From NCBI GenBank assembly GCA_040902585.1, contig JBBDXA010000005.1, forward strand, positions 1 through 9,604: 9,604 nucleotides of DNA, read 5' to 3'. Of the stretch, positions 5,995 to 9,604 are shown piece after piece. The stretch's first letter is position 1. Each line of letters begins with the position of its first letter. The DNA comes from JBBDXA01 sp040902585. GTDB taxonomy: Bacteria > Planctomycetota > Phycisphaerae > Phycisphaerales > Phycisphaeraceae. Below the pieces are notes generated by a model. It was given only the letters and a program-made list of their open reading frames with translations, had not been told where the DNA came from and ran no database searches. The translations under genes and the position numbers were made by a program.

Positions 5995-7083
5995 ATGCGA
6001 TTCATCTTCGACTCCCATCTCGACCTCGGCTGGTGTGCCACCTCCTTCAACCGCGATCTCACGCAGACGGTTGAAGAGATTCGCAAGCGTGAAACAGGCA
6101 TGACCGATGAACGCTCGCGCGGGCGCAACACGCTCACGCTGCCCGAGCTTCGCAAGGCCGGCATCGGCGTCTGCGTCGCCACACTGCTCGCCCGCAGCGG
6201 TCCCGAGCCCAAGTGGCAGGCGATGAACAAGCGCACGGACCTGGACTCTTCTTCACAATCCATCGCCTACGCACAGGCCCACGGCCAACTCGCCTACTAC
6301 CGCCTGCTCGAAGCGCAGGGCCACATGAAGCAGCTTCGCACAGGCTCCGATCTGAAGGCGCACTGGCAGGCCTACACAACCGACCCGCAGCACACGCCGC
6401 TGGGCTTTATCCTGAGTATGGAAGGCGCTGATCCGGTCATCGAGCCTTCGCAGATCGGCGAGTGGTGGGACTGCGGCCTCCGCGCGATCGGCCCGGCGCA
6501 CTACGGACGGAGCCACTACGCCTACGGCACCGCGGTCGACGGGCCTCTCGGCGATCGCGGCCGCGACCTGTTGAAGGCCATGCGCGACGCTGGGCTCATC
6601 CTTGATGTGACGCATCTCTCCGACATCAGTTTCTGGGAGGCCGTCGATCTCTGGGACGGCCCCATGCTCGCCAGCCATCACAATTGCCGCGCTCTCGTGC
6701 CCGGCGATCGGCAACTCACCGATGACCAGCTCAAGCTCCTCATCTCGCGCGGCTCGGTCATCGGTGCCGCTCTCGATGCCTGGATGCTCTACCCCAACTG
6801 GGTGCGCGGCGAAACGAAACCAACCGTCATCACCCTCGAAGCCGTGGCCGATCACATGGATCGCATCTGCCAGCTCGCCGGCAACGCCAACCACTCCGCC
6901 ATCGGCAGCGACCTGGACGGCGGCTTCGGCAACGAACAGACCCCCGGCGACATGGACACCATCACCGACCTGCAAAAGCTCAACGCCATCCTCGCCCGCC
7001 GCGGCTACAGCGAAGCCGACATCGACGCAATTTTCCACAACAACTGGCTGCGCTTCTTCTCGGCTGCCCTGCCAAGCAAGTAA
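5995..7083 (+). CDS. Membrane dipeptidase-like metallopeptidase (family M19)
   Basis: The 362-residue product is an M19 (renal dipeptidase-type) amidohydrolase-fold enzyme with a binuclear zinc site. The ligands are all present: His8 and Asp10 in DSHLDL, bridging Glu143 in MEGADP, His207 in VTHLSD and His228 in ASHHNCRAL. GSDLDGG (304-310) supplies the catalytic-site Asp306. M19 enzymes cleave dipeptides and tolerate a D-residue at the C-terminal position, which suits the neighbouring D-amino-acid enzyme. No signal peptide or anchor is visible, so unlike the mammalian enzyme it should be cytosolic. The length is normal. The start is the ATG directly after element C, where only a weak AGG (5988-5990) precedes it. 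The stop codon abuts element D. Family assignment is firm; the in vivo substrate is unknown. Confidence 0.92.
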   Translation: MRFIFDSHLDLGWCATSFNRDLTQTVEEIRKRETGMTDERSRGRNTLTLPELRKAGIGVCVATLLARSGPEPKWQAMNKRTDLDSSSQSIAYAQAHGQLAYYRLLEAQGHMKQLRTGSDLKAHWQAYTTDPQHTPLGFILSMEGADPVIEPSQIGEWWDCGLRAIGPAHYGRSHYAYGTAVDGPLGDRGRDLLKAMRDAGLILDVTHLSDISFWEAVDLWDGPMLASHHNCRALVPGDRQLTDDQLKLLISRGSVIGAALDAWMLYPNWVRGETKPTVITLEAVADHMDRICQLAGNANHSAIGSDLDGGFGNEQTPGDMDTITDLQKLNAILARRGYSEADIDAIFHNNWLRFFSAALPSK

Positions 7084-7252
7084 CCACGGATAGCACGGAT
7101 AGCACGGATGAGACGGATCAATACTCGGAATGTTTATAAGGAAATGAGGAAAGCAGGAACAATACAAAGAGAGAATGTTTGTATTGTTCTATTCCTCATT
7201 TCCTTATTTCCTTATAAATACTCCCCATCCGTGCCATCCGTGCTATCCGTGG
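7084..7252. repeat. Inverted-repeat element D, 169 bp nested palindrome
   Basis: The outer arms 7084-7110 and 7226-7252 are 27 bp with a single mismatch, made of the repeated word cacggat. An A/T-rich inner palindrome follows: 7136-7150 with 7193-7207 (15 bp perfect) and gaacaatacaaa (7157-7168) with 7178-7189 (12 bp perfect) around a 9-nt loop. The right side carries a duplicated word (ttccttat), giving an alternative partner at 7209-7219 for 7133-7143. The left outer arm begins on the base after the dipeptidase stop codon. The right arm ends 23 bp before the ridA start. Confidence 0.93.
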
Positions 7253-7275
7253 TCAATCTCTTATTGGAGCCAACT

Positions 7276-7743
7276 ATGCTCGGCGAATGTGACAAACGAC
7301 TCGAGGCCCTCGGCTACCCGCTCGACCGCGTGCCTGGTGTCGGGGCTATATACAAACCCGTCGTCATCGACGGCACGACGATATATACCTCCGGCTGCGT
7401 GCCCTTCGATGGCGACAGGCTCACCAGCAAAGGCAAAGTCCCCTCGCAGGTTTCCCTTGCCGATGCGAAAGTTGCGGCCGCCCTGTGCGCCGCCAACGTC
7501 CTGCGCAATGTACGCAAGGCCATCGGCTCGCTCGACCGCATCGAACGCGTCCTGCGCACCATCGGCTACGTCAACAGCGACCTGGATTTCACCGAGCAGC
7601 ATCTCGTGATCAACGGTGCCTCGCAGCTCCTGCGCGATGTCCTGGGCGACAACGGCATCGGCACACGCACCGCCATCGGCATGGCGCAGCTCCCCCTGGG
7701 CAGCAGCGTCGAAGTGGATGTGATTCTGAAACTGAAGGTCTGA
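7276..7743 (+). CDS. RidA/YjgF/UK114-family protein
   Basis: The 155-residue product has the RidA fold pattern: an N-terminal strand region with an insertion relative to the 128-residue E. coli form (IYKPVVIDGTTIYTSG, 25-40), the helix with AALCAANVLRNVRKAIGSLD (68-87), and the C-terminal signature GTRTAIGMAQLPLGSSVEVD (129-148). Arg131 and Glu146 have the same 15-residue spacing as the substrate-binding Arg105 and Glu120 of TdcF/RidA. RidA proteins hydrolyse reactive 2-aminoacrylate or related enamine/imine products that PLP dehydratases release. Because a PLP enzyme that may dehydrate D-serine or a D-hydroxy amino acid lies two genes upstream, a protective role there is likely. The start has GGAG (7266-7269) 6 nt upstream; the frame extends back into element D, but that part is repeat sequence. 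Its stop is 1 bp from the convergent RT gene. Confidence 0.93.
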   Translation: MLGECDKRLEALGYPLDRVPGVGAIYKPVVIDGTTIYTSGCVPFDGDRLTSKGKVPSQVSLADAKVAAALCAANVLRNVRKAIGSLDRIERVLRTIGYVNSDLDFTEQHLVINGASQLLRDVLGDNGIGTRTAIGMAQLPLGSSVEVDVILKLKV

Positions 7744-7744
7744 C

Positions 7745-9478
7745 TCAGGGCCGCATCGTCACCAGCGCCGAGACCAGCGGCCGCCCCTGCTGCGGGTTGA
7801 CCATGTTTATGTACGCCACCATGCCGCGCACCCACGCTTCAAAGTGCGGATGCCCTTGCTTGTTCTGCGCCGCCAGCCCGGTGTACTTGGCCGCGTGAAG
7901 GATCGCGCGGATGCGGCGAACCGTTCGGCGCGGGACGCCCATGCGCTGGTTCACGACGATGCCCGTGACCGACTGCCTTTGATTCGGCTTCTGCACGCGC
8001 GTCTTCTTCTCGTTCACGATGAACCCTTCATCCTGCGCGATATGCCGCAGGCGAGCGAGCAGGTAACCCGTCATGCTCTTCGCCTCGGCACCGGGGGCGG
8101 GCGAAGAGAACGTGATGTCATCGGCATAACGCGTGTAGGTCCAGCCGAGCTTTTCGGTGATGCCTGCAAGGCGGGCATCCATGCGTCGCGTGGCAAGATT
8201 CGAAAGCGCTGGACTGGTGCATGCCCCCTGCGGAAGAGCGCGCGGCCCCGTCGCCACTTCATATGCCTTGCCTGCGTACACCACCTGCTTGCGCGGCGCT
8301 TCAGTGCAAAGCAGCGCGAGAACCGTCGCGGCCGCGGGCGAATAACCAAGCTGCTGAAAGATGCCGTTGACGCGCGGGAAGGTGATCGTCGGAAAGAAAT
8401 CCTTCAGGTCCGCATTGATGACGATCGGCCTGCCCACATGCGGCAAAGCATTCGTCACCGTGCTGCGCGAAGGCACGAACCCGTGAGCCGCGTCGTGCGT
8501 GGGTACCTTCGAAAGTATGTTCGCCAGGATCCACTCCTGAGCGGTCGCCAGCGTCTGATGCGGGGCGGCAAGTTCGCGCGTACCGCCTGATTTCTTGGGC
8601 ACGGTGAAGCGCACGTAATGCGTGCGCGTCGCGGCTTGAGAGTGAAACGCCAGCCAGCGCAGGCGAGGGATGGGAAGCTCCAGGGCTTTGGCGATATCGG
8701 CTGGCGTCGCGAGGACGGGCAGGTTGGCCGCGCCGAGCTTTTCGATATTCGCCCTGCGATCCGCCAGGCCGCGCGAGACGCCACGGCCGAGGAAGATGAT
8801 ATCCGTCGCCTTGCGATGCTCGACCGCCTCGCGATGCTTCTGTTTACGTGCCTCCGCCTCCGCCTTCTTCTGCTTCCTGATTTCATCCTTCGCGGCCTGA
8901 TCCATCTCCACCGCGCGACTGGCGATCACCGAAGCATGGAGCAGCTCGGGGCGCACGATATCCATCTGCTCGCCGACTTCGTGAATCTCGACGAGCTCCT
9001 CGGGCGTGAGGTAGCCGTGCGCGACCATCGCGCGGTCGATCAGGAGCGTGCGTTTGTCGGTGACGGGAGGAATCAGATCACGCCGCCCGAACCACGGATT
9101 GCCCCACAGCGGTCCGGGCCCGGCAGCGGTGAAGGCTGCCGCGTCGGACATGGGAGTGAACTGTGCGGGGTCGAGGCTGGCGAGATTCGGAGCGGGACGC
9201 GGCGTGCGCGAGGAAGCCACCGATGCAGGAGCCGCGGCCTGCGGTTGCCTCCGGGTCTGCGAGGCGCGCGCGGATGGTGATGCCTGCGAGGGCTGCGAAG
9301 ATGCGGACTCGCCTCCTTCATCGCGTGGACTGGGCCGTGAGATAAGCCTGCCGGGATAGTTGCAGTGTTCGCAGCGCCGGCCATCCCACCTGTAGCCGAA
9401 GCCGCAGCGCGGGCACTTCGTGCCGCCCACATGGGGCGTGCCGCCAAACAGTCGCACGATGAACTTCCAAAGACTCAT
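7745..9478 (-). CDS. Retron-type reverse transcriptase with long N-terminal extension
   Basis: The 577-residue product has a full reverse-transcriptase core at about 275-577. Motif A is DLKDFFP (357-363, catalytic Asp357), motif B is LPQGACTSP (415-423), and the catalytic box is YADD (451-454). The retron hallmarks are present: NALPH (343-347), matching the NAxxH motif of region X, and VTG (504-506) of region Y. Retron RTs copy an msr-msd RNA made from the same locus and act in phage defence together with an effector. The common form is about 320 residues; this one adds about 230. The extension holds a zinc ribbon (Cys22, 25, 36, 39), a Ser/Pro/Ala-rich linker (about 44-115), a helical part (about 140-190) and a charged coiled-coil-like helix (about 192-224). 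It resembles, from memory, long myxobacterial retron RTs. The ATG at 9478 is preferred to an in-frame TTG at 9541. Any msr-msd would lie at or past the window edge. Confidence 0.92.
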   Translation of the reverse strand: MSLWKFIVRLFGGTPHVGGTKCPRCGFGYRWDGRRCEHCNYPGRLISRPSPRDEGGESASSQPSQASPSARASQTRRQPQAAAPASVASSRTPRPAPNLASLDPAQFTPMSDAAAFTAAGPGPLWGNPWFGRRDLIPPVTDKRTLLIDRAMVAHGYLTPEELVEIHEVGEQMDIVRPELLHASVIASRAVEMDQAAKDEIRKQKKAEAEARKQKHREAVEHRKATDIIFLGRGVSRGLADRRANIEKLGAANLPVLATPADIAKALELPIPRLRWLAFHSQAATRTHYVRFTVPKKSGGTRELAAPHQTLATAQEWILANILSKVPTHDAAHGFVPSRSTVTNALPHVGRPIVINADLKDFFPTITFPRVNGIFQQLGYSPAAATVLALLCTEAPRKQVVYAGKAYEVATGPRALPQGACTSPALSNLATRRMDARLAGITEKLGWTYTRYADDITFSSPAPGAEAKSMTGYLLARLRHIAQDEGFIVNEKKTRVQKPNQRQSVTGIVVNQRMGVPRRTVRRIRAILHAAKYTGLAAQNKQGHPHFEAWVRGMVAYINMVNPQQGRPLVSALVTMRP

Positions 9479-9604
9479 GAGAAGCGCTTCGAAAAAGAGG
9501 GACGGGGCGTGTGATCCGGCTGACTTCCCGCCTCGGACCAAGTCCGTTCACCAAGGCCGCCGACGGTATCTGTCGCCGGGAAAGCGTTGCTTGTCATGGC
9601 CACG
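9479..9604 (-). other. Leader of the retron RT gene, possible end of msr-msd region
   Basis: This is the upstream DNA of the RT gene, cut by the window edge. It holds a perfect 10-bp palindrome gaagcgcttc (9481-9490) just before the ATG. It also holds a 5-bp hairpin, cggac with gtccg, around 3 nt (9534-9546), and a weaker stem at 9557-9579 (3 + 4 bp with one mismatch). In known retrons the msr-msd RNA lies directly upstream of the RT gene, so part of it could be here. I cannot identify the a1/a2 repeats or the branching G. No ribosome binding site is clear for either start codon. Confidence 0.25.

Noticed and set aside
6253..7167. Long open frame on the minus strand, 304 codons
   Set aside because: It is antisense to the M19 dipeptidase, whose zinc ligands are all intact. 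It starts inside repeat element D.
2276..7252. Inverted repeats as insertion-sequence ends or a CRISPR array
   Set aside because: No transposase gene or target duplication was seen, and there are no regularly spaced direct repeats with unique spacers. Each inverted repeat closes on itself within 91-169 bp.
7745..9478. Group II intron maturase or diversity-generating RT
   Set aside because: There is no maturase or endonuclease domain, no intron-like RNA ends and no template/variable repeat pair. The NAxxH and VTG motifs point to a retron.
9479..9541. TTG start giving a 598-residue RT
   Set aside because: The added 21 residues overlap a small hairpin and look unstructured. The ATG at 9478 begins directly before the hydrophobic stretch and zinc ribbon. 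I cannot fully exclude it.

Overview
The window is a GC-rich bacterial chromosome segment holding nine protein-coding genes. I infer a planctomycete, perhaps of the Phycisphaerae type. The grounds are the gene content (a bTHX ribosomal protein, a divergent FtsQ-like protein, a D-threonine-aldolase-family enzyme beside an M19 dipeptidase) and the many word-like inverted repeats between genes. No rRNA is present to confirm this, so the taxon is inference.

Layout. From left to right: a small lipoprotein (176-676, +) and a ribosomal protein bTHX (825-995, +), both preceded by the same extended -10-like word. Next, convergent to these, come three minus-strand genes: an FtsQ-like protein with a POTRA-like region (1096-2151), an HD-superfamily hydrolase (2375-3013) and an ACS-family MFS transporter (3207-4661). 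Divergent from the transporter is a plus-strand run of a D-threonine aldolase/D-serine dehydratase-like PLP enzyme (4802-5887), an M19 dipeptidase (5995-7083) and a RidA-family protein (7276-7743). The transporter and these three could form one uptake and catabolic unit: import, dipeptide cleavage, breakdown of a D-hydroxy amino acid, and removal of the reactive enamine/imine product by RidA. Last, ending 1 bp from ridA, is a minus-strand retron-type reverse transcriptase (7745-9478) with a long N-terminal extension. The window ends just upstream of it, where its msr-msd RNA would be expected.

Intergenic structure. Four gaps (2276-2372, 3100-3190, 5894-5990, 7084-7252) are occupied by large inverted-repeat elements, each starting 0-16 nt after the stop codon of the preceding gene. 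The first two have unrelated stem sequences but almost identical internal cores and the same 19-nt terminal loop length. This suggests one element family with a fixed core and changeable stems. A piece of the first element's stem recurs at the left edge of the window. A smaller hairpin also follows the lipoprotein stop codon.

Most notable: the retron RT with its zinc-ribbon and helical N-terminal extension, and the family of stop-codon-anchored hairpin elements.
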